Part shown: one piece after another, positions 41,079 to 50,252 of the stretch | Position numbering within the stretch: the stretch's first letter is position 1 | Layout: each line of letters begins with the position of its first letter | Source of the DNA: Gammaproteobacteria bacterium | Lineage (GTDB): Bacteria; Pseudomonadota; Gammaproteobacteria; Steroidobacterales; Steroidobacteraceae | NCBI GenBank assembly: GCA_016707425.1 | Contig: JADJHU010000005.1 | Span: forward strand, 69,044-133,043 | Direction of reading: 5' to 3' | DNA: 64,000 nt | Notes under the pieces: model-generated | What the model was told of the DNA's origin: nothing | Seen by the model: the letters and a program-made list of their open reading frames with translations, nothing else | Databases searched by the model: none | Position numbers and translations under genes: made by a program

Positions 41079-41840
41079 ATGCGACGCCCGATCGTTGCCG
41101 GAAACTGGAAGATGTATGGGTCGCGCGCGGAGAATGCGCGGCTCATTGCCGATCTGCTCGCAGGCCTGCCGGCACAGCCCGCAGCCGAGTGTGTGGTGTG
41201 CCCGCCGTTCGTATATCTGCAGGAGGTGGGGCGGCTGCTGCGCGACTCGGGCGTCGGGCTTGGCGCACAGGACGTCGGTGCCGAGACACAGGGCGCCTAT
41301 ACGGGCGAGGTGTCCGCCGCCATGCTGAAAGACATCGGCTGCACGCAGGTGATCGTCGGGCACTCCGAGCGCCGCGGGCTCTATGGCGAGGGTGACACGC
41401 TGATCGCTCGCAAATTCTCAGCGGCGCAGTCGAAGGGCCTCAGGCCGATCCTCTGTGTCGGTGAGCAGCTCGCCGAACGCGAGAGCGGCCGCACGCATGA
41501 GGTCGTGGGGGCCCAGCTCGATGCAGTTCTGCAGCTCTGCGGTGCCGGGGCTTTCGGCCAGGCCGTGATCGCCTACGAACCGGTGTGGGCCATCGGCACA
41601 GGGCGCAATGCCACGCCTGAGCAGGCCCAGGATGTGCACGCGTTCATCCGCGGGCGGGTCGCTGCGCAGGATGCTAGAATTGCTGCGGCCCTGCGGATCC
41701 TGTACGGCGGTAGTGTCAAGGCGGGCAACGCGGCCGAGCTTTTTGCCATGCCCGATGTGGATGGCGGTCTGATCGGCGGTGCTTCGCTGAAGGCCGACGA
41801 GTTCCTGGCCATCCTCGGCGCGGCCCGCCGTCGCGATTGA
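41079..41840 (+). CDS. tpiA: Triosephosphate isomerase
   Basis: 253 residues from the ATG at 41079. Catalytic residues are seen as Lys11 in VAGNWKM, His in VIVGHSERR and Glu in AYEPVWAIGTG. In-frame GTG (41067), TTG (41073) and GTG (41076) codons precede the ATG, and GGGAG at 41059-41063 suits the TTG at 41073 best by spacing, so the exact start is open. The enzyme interconverts DHAP and glyceraldehyde 3-phosphate. It is followed by secG, a conserved neighbour. Confidence 0.96.
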   Translation: MRRPIVAGNWKMYGSRAENARLIADLLAGLPAQPAAECVVCPPFVYLQEVGRLLRDSGVGLGAQDVGAETQGAYTGEVSAAMLKDIGCTQVIVGHSERRGLYGEGDTLIARKFSAAQSKGLRPILCVGEQLAERESGRTHEVVGAQLDAVLQLCGAGAFGQAVIAYEPVWAIGTGRNATPEQAQDVHAFIRGRVAAQDARIAAALRILYGGSVKAGNAAELFAMPDVDGGLIGGASLKADEFLAILGAARRRD

Positions 41841-41852
41841 CGGAAAGAGCGC

Positions 41853-42248
41853 ATGCATACATTCCTGATGATCGTCCAGGTGTTCTCGTCAGCGGGCATC
41901 GTGGCGCTCGTTCTGCTTCAGCGCGGGAAGGGTGCCGATGCGGGTGCCGGTTTCGGTTCTGGAGCGTCGGGCACTGTGTTTGGCGCGCGCGGTGCGCGTA
42001 CGGCACTGTCGCGGGCGACCGCAGTGCTGGCTGCGGTTTTCATGGTCAACAGTCTGGCGCTGGCATACATGGGAACGAGGCAGGAGGCCGCACCTGCTTC
42101 GCGCCTCGATCTCCTGGGCGGAGATCATGCCGGCGACCATACGGGGAGCGCCCCGCCGGCGGGGCAGGAACTGCCAAAGGGTGCTGAAGCGCCCGCGCCC
42201 GCAGGGGCTGCGCCGCACGATGGCGCGTCGTCTCCGTCGAACCATTGA
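41853..42248 (+). CDS. secG: Protein translocase subunit SecG
   Basis: 131 residues. Two membrane helices: FLMIVQVFSSAGIVALVLL and LSRATAVLAAVFMVNSLALAYM. Between them lies the SecG loop QRGKGADAGAGFGSGASGTVFG. The C-terminal 50 residues are Pro/Ala-rich and not conserved. SecG assists SecYE-mediated export. The ATG at 41853 follows tpiA by 12 bases, and tRNA-Leu follows, as in many gammaproteobacteria. Confidence 0.94.
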   Translation: MHTFLMIVQVFSSAGIVALVLLQRGKGADAGAGFGSGASGTVFGARGARTALSRATAVLAAVFMVNSLALAYMGTRQEAAPASRLDLLGGDHAGDHTGSAPPAGQELPKGAEAPAPAGAAPHDGASSPSNH

Positions 42249-42298
42249 GCGCCGGGATGCACCGATCAGGGCGTGTGCAGGTTGATTTCGATCATTGT

Positions 42299-42383
42299 GC
42301 CGACGTGGTGGAATTGGTAGACACACTAGCTTGAGGGGCTAGCGCCGCGAGGCGTGTCGGTTCGAATCCGACCGTCGGCACCA
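42299..42383 (+). tRNA. tRNA-Leu (anticodon GAG)
   Basis: 85 bases including CCA. GCCGACG pairs with CGTCGGC in the acceptor stem, the anticodon arm reads CTAGC-TTGAGGG-GCTAG with GAG in the loop, and the T arm is GTCGG-TTCGAAT-CCGAC. The long variable arm is that of a class II tRNA. It sits between secG and the nuo genes. Confidence 0.97.
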
Positions 42384-42512
42384 AAACCTTCTGATACAAT
42401 GCGCGCCGCTTTTTTGCACGGGGGCAGATCCGTGTCGTGCGGCGTCCACGGAGCTGTCCCCCTTTCCTGACGGACATCTGAGTGCGGGTTCGACGCCTTC
42501 GAGGACACGCGC

Positions 42513-42710
42513 ATGAAGTTCGACGTGCGCTATTACCTCGTGGCGATCCTTTTCATCGTCTTCGATCTGGAGATCGCCTTCCTCTTCCCGTGGGCGGTGG
42601 CGCTCGGTGGCATCGGAGGCTTCGGACTGATTGCCATGGCCATTTTCCTCACGATCCTCACGGTCGGCTTCATCTACGAGTGGAAGAAAGGGGCGCTCGA
42701 GTGGGACTAG
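42513..42710 (+). CDS. nuoA: NADH-quinone oxidoreductase subunit A, N-terminally truncated
   Basis: 65 residues from the ATG at 42513. MKFDVRYYLVAILFIVFDLEIAFLFPWAVAL and a second helix ending FIYEWKKGALEWD are the last two membrane segments of NuoA. In the same frame, upstream of the ATG, ECGFDAFEDTR matches the loop before this Met, but the frame meets a TGA at 42468-42470 and the first helix (about 40 residues) is absent; only about 100 bases separate it from tRNA-Leu. A GAGGA lies 7 bases before the ATG. The stop overlaps the nuoB start. See findings. Confidence 0.85.
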   Translation: MKFDVRYYLVAILFIVFDLEIAFLFPWAVALGGIGGFGLIAMAIFLTILTVGFIYEWKKGALEWD

Positions 42711-43195
42711 ACGACGCCCCGGGTCTCGAGGGCTTCCAGGAGCGGGGCTTTGCGACGGCGCAGCTCGATGCACTCGTCAACTGGGCGCGCACGGGCTCAC
42801 TCTGGCCCGTCACCTTCGGGCTGGCCTGCTGCGCCGTCGAGATGATGCACGCGAGCGCCTCGCGCTACGACCTCGACCGCTTCGGCGTCATCTACCGGCC
42901 GAGCCCGCGGCAGTCGGACGTCATGATCGTGGCGGGCACGCTGGTCAACAAGATGGCGCCGGCGCTGCGCAAGGTCTACGACCAGATGGCCGAGCCGCGC
43001 TGGGTCATCTCGATGGGCTCCTGCGCCAACGGTGGCGGTTATTACCACTATTCTTATTCTGTCGTGCGCGGCTGCGACCGGATCGTACCGGTGGATGTGT
43101 ACGTGCCGGGCTGCCCGCCTTCGGCCGAGGCGCTGGTCTACGGGATCATCCAGCTTCAGAAGAAGATCGCGCGCACCAGCCCGCTGACGCGCTAG
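42701..43195 (+). CDS. nuoB: NADH-quinone oxidoreductase subunit B
   Basis: 164 residues from a GTG at 42701 that overlaps the nuoA stop. GLACCAVEMMHASASRYD has the tandem Cys ligands of the N2 [4Fe-4S] cluster, and SMGSCANGGGYY and GCPPSAEALVYG give the other two. NuoB is a peripheral-arm subunit next to the quinone site. A longer frame running in from 42482 is not the gene. Confidence 0.96.
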   Translation: MGLDDAPGLEGFQERGFATAQLDALVNWARTGSLWPVTFGLACCAVEMMHASASRYDLDRFGVIYRPSPRQSDVMIVAGTLVNKMAPALRKVYDQMAEPRWVISMGSCANGGGYYHYSYSVVRGCDRIVPVDVYVPGCPPSAEALVYGIIQLQKKIARTSPLTR

Positions 43196-43208
43196 AGGCA
43201 AGGGATAC

Positions 43209-43913
43209 GTGAGCGAGAGAATCGAGGCACTGGCCCGGAAGATCGACGCGCGTCTGGCGGGACACCTGCAGCGTGCGCCCTCGCTGGACGGCGAGCTGGC
43301 CTATGACGTCGAAGCTCCGGCGCTGCTGGACGTCGCAAGAGATCTGCGGGATTCGCCGGAGCTGCACTTCGACATGCTGATCGACGTAGCCGGCGTGGAC
43401 TACCTGCTGTACGGCCAGTCCGAGTGGCAGGGATATCCGGCCACGGCCACCGGTTTCGGCCGCGGCGTGATGCGCGACGATGCGCCCGCGACCGGGGAGT
43501 CGGGGCGCCGCTTCGGGGTGACCTACCATCTGCTGTCGATCACGCACAACGAGCGCCTGCGGCTGCGCACGCGGTGCGCGAGCAGCGAGGAGCCCATGGT
43601 GGATTCGGTCGTGAGTGTCTGGCCGGCAGCCGACTGGTTCGAGCGCGAGGCCTTCGATCTCTTCGGCATCATGTTCCAGGGCCACCCGGACCTGCGGCGT
43701 ATCCTCACGGATTACGGCTTCATCGGTCATCCGTTCCGCAAGGACTTCCCGCTCATCGGCAATGTCGAGGTGCGCTACGACGCGGAGAAACGCCGGGTCG
43801 TCTACGAGCCGGTGAGTATCGTGCCGCGTGTCCAGGTGCCCAGGATCATCCGTGAGGACAACCGCAGCGATCCCGAGCTTGCACGCCGCAGGCCAGGGGA
43901 GATGAGCCGGTGA
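43209..43913 (+). CDS. nuoC: NADH-quinone oxidoreductase subunit C
   Basis: 234 residues from a GTG. VSVWPAADWFEREAFDLFGIMFQGHPDLRRILTDYGFIGHPFRKDFPL is the 30-kDa subunit signature. It sits in the peripheral arm with NuoD. It is a separate protein here, unlike the NuoCD fusion of E. coli. Its stop overlaps the nuoD GTG. Confidence 0.96.
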   Translation: MSERIEALARKIDARLAGHLQRAPSLDGELAYDVEAPALLDVARDLRDSPELHFDMLIDVAGVDYLLYGQSEWQGYPATATGFGRGVMRDDAPATGESGRRFGVTYHLLSITHNERLRLRTRCASSEEPMVDSVVSVWPAADWFEREAFDLFGIMFQGHPDLRRILTDYGFIGHPFRKDFPLIGNVEVRYDAEKRRVVYEPVSIVPRVQVPRIIREDNRSDPELARRRPGEMSR

Positions 43914-45190
43914 GCGGGAGCGGTGAGGGGTCTGCAATCCACGAGATCCGCAACTTCACGATGAACTTCGGCCCGCAGCATCCGGCTGCGCACGGCGTGC
44001 TGCGCCTCATCCTCGAGATGGACGGCGAGGTCATCGTCAAGGCCGATCCGCACGTCGGGCTCCTGCACCGTGGCACGGAGAAGCTTGCGGAGAGCAAGCC
44101 CTACAGCCAGTCGATCGGCTACATGGACCGGCTCGACTACGTGTCCATGATGTGCAACGAGCACGCCTACGTGATGGCCATCGAGCAGCTGCTCGGGATC
44201 ACGCCGCCGGTGCGCGCGCTCTACATCCGTACGATGTTCGACGAGATCACCCGCCTCCTGAACCACCTGATGTGGCTCGGCGCGCACGGCCTCGACATCG
44301 GTGCGCTCACCGTCTTCCTGTACTGCTTCCGGTGGCGCGAAGACCTCATGGACATGTACGAGGCAGTCTCCGGCACGCGCATGCATGCCACCTATTACCG
44401 CCCCGGCGGCGTGCACCGCGATCTCCCGGAGACCATGCCGAGACACCAGCCCTCCAGGTTCCGCTCGAAGAAGGATCTGGAGCGGCTGAACCAGGGGCGC
44501 GAGGGCTCACTGCTCGACTTCGTCGGGCACTTTGCGGAGCGGTTTCCCGCGGGGCTCGACGAGATCGAAGTCCTGCTCACGGACAACCGCATCTGGAAAC
44601 AGCGCACGGTGAACATCGGCGTGGTGTCGCCGGAACGGGCGATTGCGCTGGGCTTTTCGGGGCCCATGCTGCGCGGTTCAGGCGTGGCCTGGGATCTGCG
44701 CAAGAAGCAGCCCTATGCGGTCTACGACCGGGTCGAGTTCGACATTCCGGTCGGTGTGAACGGGGACTGCTACGACCGCTATCTGGTGCGGGTGGCCGAG
44801 ATGCGCCAGTCCGTGCACATCATCCGCCAGTGCATCGACTGGCTGCGCGTCAACCCGGGGCCCGTCGGTCTCGAAAACTCCAAGGTCCGCCCGCCACGCC
44901 GCGAGGTAATGAAACGCGACATGGAGTCCCTGATCCACCACTTCAAGCTCTTCACCGAGGGTTACTGCGTGCCGGAGGGTGAGACCTACGCGGCGGTCGA
45001 GGCGCCGAAGGGCGAGCTCGGCGTGTATCTGGTGTCGGACGGCGCCAACAAGCCCTATCGCATGAAGGTGCGCGCTCCGGGGTTCCCGCACCTCGCGGCG
45101 CTTGACGAGATGGTGCGCGGTCACATGCTCCCGGACGTGGTGGCGATGATCGGTACACAGGACATCGTTTTCGGGGAGATCGATCGCTGA
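43910..45190 (+). CDS. nuoD: NADH-quinone oxidoreductase subunit D
   Basis: 426 residues. FTMNFGPQHPAAHGVLRLI starts the 49-kDa fold, HRGTEKLAES and SMMCNEHAYVMAIEQLLGI follow, and the quinone-site region is near the N-terminus. The protein forms the quinone cavity with NuoB. It starts at a GTG overlapping nuoC, and its stop overlaps the nuoE ATG (TGATG). Confidence 0.97.
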   Translation: MSGSGEGSAIHEIRNFTMNFGPQHPAAHGVLRLILEMDGEVIVKADPHVGLLHRGTEKLAESKPYSQSIGYMDRLDYVSMMCNEHAYVMAIEQLLGITPPVRALYIRTMFDEITRLLNHLMWLGAHGLDIGALTVFLYCFRWREDLMDMYEAVSGTRMHATYYRPGGVHRDLPETMPRHQPSRFRSKKDLERLNQGREGSLLDFVGHFAERFPAGLDEIEVLLTDNRIWKQRTVNIGVVSPERAIALGFSGPMLRGSGVAWDLRKKQPYAVYDRVEFDIPVGVNGDCYDRYLVRVAEMRQSVHIIRQCIDWLRVNPGPVGLENSKVRPPRREVMKRDMESLIHHFKLFTEGYCVPEGETYAAVEAPKGELGVYLVSDGANKPYRMKVRAPGFPHLAALDEMVRGHMLPDVVAMIGTQDIVFGEIDR

Positions 45191-45693
45191 TGAACGCCGA
45201 GAGCCCGAAAGCAGGCCTGCTGAGCGAGCATACGCGCCGGGAGATCGATCACTGGGTGGGGAAGTTCCCCGCGGGGCGGCAGCGTTCCGCGGTACTCGCG
45301 GCGCTGCGTGCCGTGCAGGAGGAGAACCAGGGTTTTCTGTCTCCGGAGCTCATGGATGCGGTGGCGGAGTACCTGCGCCTGCCGCCGATCCAGGTGTACG
45401 AGGTGGCGACCTTCTACTCGATGTTCGAAACCCGTCCCTGCGGGCGACATCATGTGAGCGTCTGCACGAACATCTGCTGCATGCTGCGCGGCGGGGAAGA
45501 GATCCTCGCGCACGTCGAGAAGAAGCTCGGGATCAAGGTCGGGGACAGCACGCCCGACGGACGCATCTTCCTCAAGAAGGAAGAGGAATGTCTCGCGGCC
45601 TGCACGGGTGCGCCGATGATGATGGTGGACCATGCCTATCATGAGCACCTGACCCCGGAGATCGTGGACCGCATCCTGGACGGGCTGAAATGA
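45190..45693 (+). CDS. nuoE: NADH-quinone oxidoreductase subunit E
   Basis: 167 residues, thioredoxin-like [2Fe-2S] subunit. Ligand Cys lie in SVCTNICCMLRGG and CLAACTGAPMMMVD. YEVATFYSMFETRPCG precedes them. NuoE carries the N1a cluster next to NuoF. Overlaps at both ends (TGATG with nuoD, ATGA with nuoF) show tight coupling. Confidence 0.96.
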   Translation: MNAESPKAGLLSEHTRREIDHWVGKFPAGRQRSAVLAALRAVQEENQGFLSPELMDAVAEYLRLPPIQVYEVATFYSMFETRPCGRHHVSVCTNICCMLRGGEEILAHVEKKLGIKVGDSTPDGRIFLKKEEECLAACTGAPMMMVDHAYHEHLTPEIVDRILDGLK

Positions 45694-47006
45694 GCGCCGC
45701 GGACTGGCAGTCGAAGATGAACCTTACGGTGTTCGAGCCGCTGAAGCTCGAACGCTCATGGACGCTCGAAGCCTACCGCAGCATTGGCGGCTACGAGGTC
45801 TGGGAGCGCATCCTGCGCGAAAAGACTCCGCGCGAGGAGATCATCGAGCAGGTCAAGGCGTCCGGGCTGCGCGGCCGTGGCGGCGCGGGTTTTCCCGTAG
45901 GCGTGAAGTGGGGCTTCATGCCGCGCAGCTCTCCGATCCAGAAGTACGCGGTCTGCAATTCCGACGAGAGCGAGCCGGGCACCTGTCACGATCGCGACAT
46001 CCTGCGCTACAACCCGCATTCGCTGATCGAGGGCATGGCGATCGGTGGCTACGCGATGGGTGCGACGGTCGGCTACAACTACATCCGTGGCGAGTTCCTC
46101 GCCGAGCCGGTGCCGCGTTTCGAAGCGGCGCTCGAGGAGGCCTATGCCGCAGGGCTCCTCGGTCGCAACATCGGCGGCTCCGGCATCGACTTCGAACTCC
46201 ACACCTTCGTGGGTGCCGGGGCCTACATCTGCGGCGAGGAAACCGCGCTGCTCGAATCGCTCGAAGGCAAGCAGGGCAAGCCGCGCTTCAAGCCGCCGTT
46301 CCCGGCTGGCTTCGGCCTCTATGGCGCGCCGACGACGATCAACAACACGCAGAGCTTCGCCTCGGTGCCGACGATCCTGCGCAAGGGCCCACAGTGGTTC
46401 GCGGGACTCGGTGTGCCGAATTCCGCGGGCACCGTCATCTTCTCGGTCTCCGGGCACGTGCAGAAGCCCGGCAATTACGAGCTGCCGCTCGGCATTCCCT
46501 TCACGGATCTGCTGGAGATCGCCGGCGGTGTGTGGAAGGGCCGGCGTCTCAAGGCCGTGATCCCCGGGGGCTCGTCGGTGCCCGTGGTGCCGGCCGGGAC
46601 GATGCTGAAGCTGAACATGGATTTCGATTCGCTGCGCGGCGCGGGCAGCGCCGTGGGTTCGGCGGCGGTCATCGTCATGGACGAGACCACGTGCATGGTG
46701 AAGGTGCTCGAGCGCCTGTCGCGCTTCTACTACTCCGAGTCGTGCGGCCAGTGCACGCCGTGCCGCGAAGGCACGGGCTGGCTCAGCCGCATGCTGAGGC
46801 GGATCCTGGCCGGGCAGGGGAGGCCGCAGGACATCGACCGGCTCGTCGATGTGGCCAACCACATCGAAGGCCACACGATCTGTGCGTTCGGTGACGCGGC
46901 GGCGTGGCCGGTACAGAGCTTCATCAAGCACTACCGCCACGAGTTCGAGTACATGATCGAGAACGGCGGTCGCAGCATCGTCGAGGAGCAGCGGCAGGTA
47001 GCCTGA
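45690..47006 (+). CDS. nuoF: NADH-quinone oxidoreductase subunit F
   Basis: 438 residues. GLRGRGGAGFPVGVKW is the FMN/NADH site, GAYICGEETALLESLEG the second nucleotide motif, and SESCGQCTPCREGTGW the [4Fe-4S] N3 ligands, with a further Cys in HTICAFGDA. It oxidises NADH and passes electrons to FMN. The ATG overlaps nuoE, and its TGA overlaps the nuoG ATG. Confidence 0.97.
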   Translation: MSAADWQSKMNLTVFEPLKLERSWTLEAYRSIGGYEVWERILREKTPREEIIEQVKASGLRGRGGAGFPVGVKWGFMPRSSPIQKYAVCNSDESEPGTCHDRDILRYNPHSLIEGMAIGGYAMGATVGYNYIRGEFLAEPVPRFEAALEEAYAAGLLGRNIGGSGIDFELHTFVGAGAYICGEETALLESLEGKQGKPRFKPPFPAGFGLYGAPTTINNTQSFASVPTILRKGPQWFAGLGVPNSAGTVIFSVSGHVQKPGNYELPLGIPFTDLLEIAGGVWKGRRLKAVIPGGSSVPVVPAGTMLKLNMDFDSLRGAGSAVGSAAVIVMDETTCMVKVLERLSRFYYSESCGQCTPCREGTGWLSRMLRRILAGQGRPQDIDRLVDVANHIEGHTICAFGDAAAWPVQSFIKHYRHEFEYMIENGGRSIVEEQRQVA

Positions 47007-49171
47007 TGAGCCAGGAATTCGTCAACATCGAGGTCGATGGGGTGCCGCTCAAGGCTCCGAAGGGCGAGATGATCATCCGTGTGACGGATGCCAACGGCTT
47101 TTACGTGCCGCGCTTCTGCTACCACGAGAAGCTTTCGGTGGCCGCCAACTGCCGCATGTGTCTCGTGGAGGTCGAGAAAGCCCCGAAGCCGCTGCCGGCC
47201 TGCGCGACGCCGGTCGCCGAGGGCATGAAGATCTTCACGAAGTCGGCGAGGGCGGTGGATGCGCAGCAGGCGACGATGGAATTCCTGCTGATCAATCACC
47301 CGCTCGACTGCCCGATCTGCGACCAGGGTGGCGAGTGCGAGCTGCAGGACCTTTCGATGGGCTACGGGCGCGACATCGCCCGCTTCGCCGAGAGCAAGCG
47401 GGTCGTGAAGGACAAGAACATCGGGCCGCTGATCGCCACGGACATGACCCGATGCATCCACTGCACGCGCTGCATCCGGTTCGGGCAGGAGGTCGCCGGG
47501 ATCCAGGAGCTCGGTACCACGTCGCGTGGCGACCGCATGACCGTCGGGACCTACATCGAGCGCTCGGTGAATCATGAGCTCTCGGGCAATGTGATCGATC
47601 TCTGTCCCGTGGGAGCGCTGATCGACAAGAGTTACCGTTACCGTGCCCGTGGCTGGGAAATGACCGCGCATCCCTCGGTCTCGCCGCACGACGGCATCGG
47701 CACCAACATCATGCTGCACGTGCGCCGCGGGCGCGTCATGCGCGTGGTGCCGCGCAGGAATGAGGCGATCAACGAGACCTGGATCGCGGACCGTGATCGC
47801 TATGGCTACGAGGGGCTCTACAGCGCAGACCGGCTCAGCGCTCCGGCGATCCGCGAGGGCGGGGGGTGGCGCACGACAGACTGGGAGACCGCCCTCACTG
47901 CCGCCGCCGAGGGACTGAAGCGGACCGCCCGCTCGCTCGGCGCACTCGCCAGTGCCACGGCGACCCTCGAAGAGCTCTACCTCGTGCAGCGGCTGGCGCG
48001 CGCGCTGGGCTCCCCGCACGTCGATCATCGGCTGCGGCAGCACGACTTCCGCGATGCGGCGGGCGATCCCCTGCATCCGGGGCTCGGCCTCGGGCTTGCG
48101 GATGTCGAACAGCTCGACGGGCTGCTCGTGGTGGGCTCGAACCTGCGCCGCGAGCTTCCCCTGCTCGCTCATCGGGTGCGGAAAGCCGTCGTGCGGCATG
48201 GCGCCAGGGTCGCTTTCCTCAATCCGGCGAAATTCGATTATCTGTTCCCGGTGGCGGGGTACCTCACGGCGCCCGTGGCCGGTCTGGTCGGCGAGCTTGC
48301 GGCCGTGCTGGCCGCTGCCGCGGAGCAGGGCACGCAGCTGCCCGATGCCGTCGCGGAGATCGTGCGTGGCGCCCGCCCGAAGGACGCCCATCGCGAGCTG
48401 CTCGCGGCGCTCACCACGGGCAAGCGCCGCGCGATCTGGCTCGGTGCGCTCGCGCTGCGTCATCCCGCATATGCGGATCTGCGTGCCCTCGCGGCCGTGC
48501 TCGCGCAGCTGACGGGGGCGACGCTGGGCCTTCTCGCCGAGGGTGGCAATGCGGTCGGTGCGTGGCTCGCGGGCGCAGTGCCGCATCGTGAATCCGGAGG
48601 CCGGGCGGTGCCGCAGGTCGGACACAATGCACGGGAGATGCTCGAGCGGCCGCTGGCCGGGTATCTGCTGTTCGGGGCGCTCGAACCCTGGGCGGACTCC
48701 TCGTGTGACGCCGCGCTCTCGTCGCTCGGGGCAGCGGACTTCGTCGTGGCGGCGACACCCTATGTGAGCGAGACCCTGCGTCAGGTGGCGCACGTCCTGT
48801 TGCCGATCGGCAGCTTCGTGGAGACGTCGGGCACATTCGTGAACCTGGAAGGGCGCTGGCAGAGCTTTACGGGCGCTGCCGCCCCGCCGGGCGAGGCGCG
48901 CCCGGGCTGGAAGGTCCTGCGCGTGCTCGGCAATCTCGTCGAGGCACGAGGTTTCGAGTACCAGTCCTCAGAAGATGTGCGCGAGGAGCTGAGACAGCTC
49001 TGCGCGGGCGCCGCGGCGGGCGCGCCAGGAGCGACGCACCGTGTCGTTCCGTCATCCGGGGCTCTGCCGGGCGTCGTGGACGTCCCGATGTACCAGACGG
49101 ACGCCATGCTGCGCCGCGCCTATTCCCTGCAGATGACCGCAGATGGCCGCACGCCGGCCGTGGTGTATTGA
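47006..49171 (+). CDS. nuoG: NADH-quinone oxidoreductase subunit G
   Basis: 721 residues from the ATG at 47006. Ligands for [2Fe-2S] are seen as FCYHEKLSVAANCRMC, followed by PACATPV. Then HPLDCPICDQGGECELQD (His-coordinated N5) and CIHCTRCIRF (N4) with LCPVGAL. The C-terminal molybdopterin-oxidoreductase-like part is present, although a cofactor is not expected. It is of the short type. The start of nuoH follows 8 bases after the stop. Confidence 0.96.
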   Translation: MSQEFVNIEVDGVPLKAPKGEMIIRVTDANGFYVPRFCYHEKLSVAANCRMCLVEVEKAPKPLPACATPVAEGMKIFTKSARAVDAQQATMEFLLINHPLDCPICDQGGECELQDLSMGYGRDIARFAESKRVVKDKNIGPLIATDMTRCIHCTRCIRFGQEVAGIQELGTTSRGDRMTVGTYIERSVNHELSGNVIDLCPVGALIDKSYRYRARGWEMTAHPSVSPHDGIGTNIMLHVRRGRVMRVVPRRNEAINETWIADRDRYGYEGLYSADRLSAPAIREGGGWRTTDWETALTAAAEGLKRTARSLGALASATATLEELYLVQRLARALGSPHVDHRLRQHDFRDAAGDPLHPGLGLGLADVEQLDGLLVVGSNLRRELPLLAHRVRKAVVRHGARVAFLNPAKFDYLFPVAGYLTAPVAGLVGELAAVLAAAAEQGTQLPDAVAEIVRGARPKDAHRELLAALTTGKRRAIWLGALALRHPAYADLRALAAVLAQLTGATLGLLAEGGNAVGAWLAGAVPHRESGGRAVPQVGHNAREMLERPLAGYLLFGALEPWADSSCDAALSSLGAADFVVAATPYVSETLRQVAHVLLPIGSFVETSGTFVNLEGRWQSFTGAAAPPGEARPGWKVLRVLGNLVEARGFEYQSSEDVREELRQLCAGAAAGAPGATHRVVPSSGALPGVVDVPMYQTDAMLRRAYSLQMTADGRTPAVVY

Positions 49172-49179
49172 GAGGCGCC

Positions 49180-50241
49180 ATGCTGCAGGAACTGACCAAC
49201 CAGTGGCTCGCGCTGCCGGTCTACGTGCGCTCGACGGCCTGGATCCTCGTGGTCACGGTGGTGCTCATCGTGAGCGTGGCGCTCATGACGCTCTGGGAGC
49301 GCAAGATCCTCGGCTGGATCCAGCTGCGACGCGGGCCGAACCGTGTGCGCATCTTCGGGCTGGCTCCGGGACTCGGGCAGCCTTTCGCCAACGTGGTGAA
49401 GCTCCTCATCAAGGAGGTCGTCATCCCGTCGAAAGCCAACCCGGTGCTGTTCCGCCTCGCACCGGCCATCGCCCTGATTCCCGCCTTCGCCACCTGGGCG
49501 GTCGTCCCGCTGTCGCCCGAACTGGTCATATCCAATATCGATGCCGGGCTCCTGTACGTGATGTCGCTCACCTCCGTGGGCATCTACGGCATCATCCTCG
49601 CGGGCTGGGCGGCCAATTCCAAATACGCGTTCCTCGGGGCGATGCGCTCGGCGGCGCAGATGGTGGCCTACGAGATCGCCATGGGTTTTGCGCTCGTCGG
49701 TGTGCTCATGGTCGTAGGCAGCCTCAACCTCGGCAAGATCGTGCTGGTCTAGTCTGGAGGTCTTCTTTACTGGAACGTCTTCTGGCTGCTGCCATTCTTC
49801 GTCGTGTATCTCATCGCAGGCGTCGCCGAGACCAATCGTGCGCCCTTCGACGTGGCGGAGGGTGAGTCGGAAATCGTGGCCGGCTTCCACGTCGAATATT
49901 CGGGTGTCGCCTTCGCGATCTTCTTCCTGGCCGAGTACGCCAACATGATCCTCATCTCGGCGCTGTGCTCGGTGTTCTTCTTCGGCGGATGGCTCAGTCC
50001 CTTCGCGGGCCTGCCATCGACGCCGCTCGTCGACATCACCGCGCCGGGCTTCTTCTGGCTGGGCCTGAAGATCTTCTTCTTCCTGTTTCTCTTCCTGTGG
50101 TTCCGGGGCACCTTTCCGCGCTACCGCTACGACCAGATCATGCGCCTGGGCTGGAAGGTCCTGATTCCCGTGACCCTCGTGTGGATCGCGGTCGAAGGGG
50201 TGCTCGCGCACTTCAGGATCGGCCCCTGGTCCGATCTCTGA
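49180..50241 (+). pseudogene. nuoH: NADH-quinone oxidoreductase subunit H, interrupted by an in-frame amber codon
   Basis: The ATG at 49180 gives LQELTNQWLALPVYVRS and the normal NuoH helices up to GSLNLGKIVLV, then TAG at 49750-49752. The same frame continues SGGLLYWNVFWLLPFFV and VAETNRAPFDVAEGESE to the stop at 50241. Relatives have Gln (CAG) before SGG, so a single C-to-T change explains it. NuoH forms the quinone tunnel and links the arms, so a real stop would break complex I unless suppressed. No ribosome-binding site precedes the later GTG (49804). The total would be 353 residues if read through. Confidence 0.85.
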
Positions 50242-50252
50242 GCGGAGTCGAC

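Noticed and set aside
42482..42700. An N-terminal extension of nuoB
   Set aside because: This part is the nuoA sequence in another frame; nuoB begins at the GTG at 42701, which matches the family start.
46931..48793. A 620-codon frame opposite nuoG
   Set aside because: Antisense shadow; nuoG has all expected cluster ligands on the plus strand.
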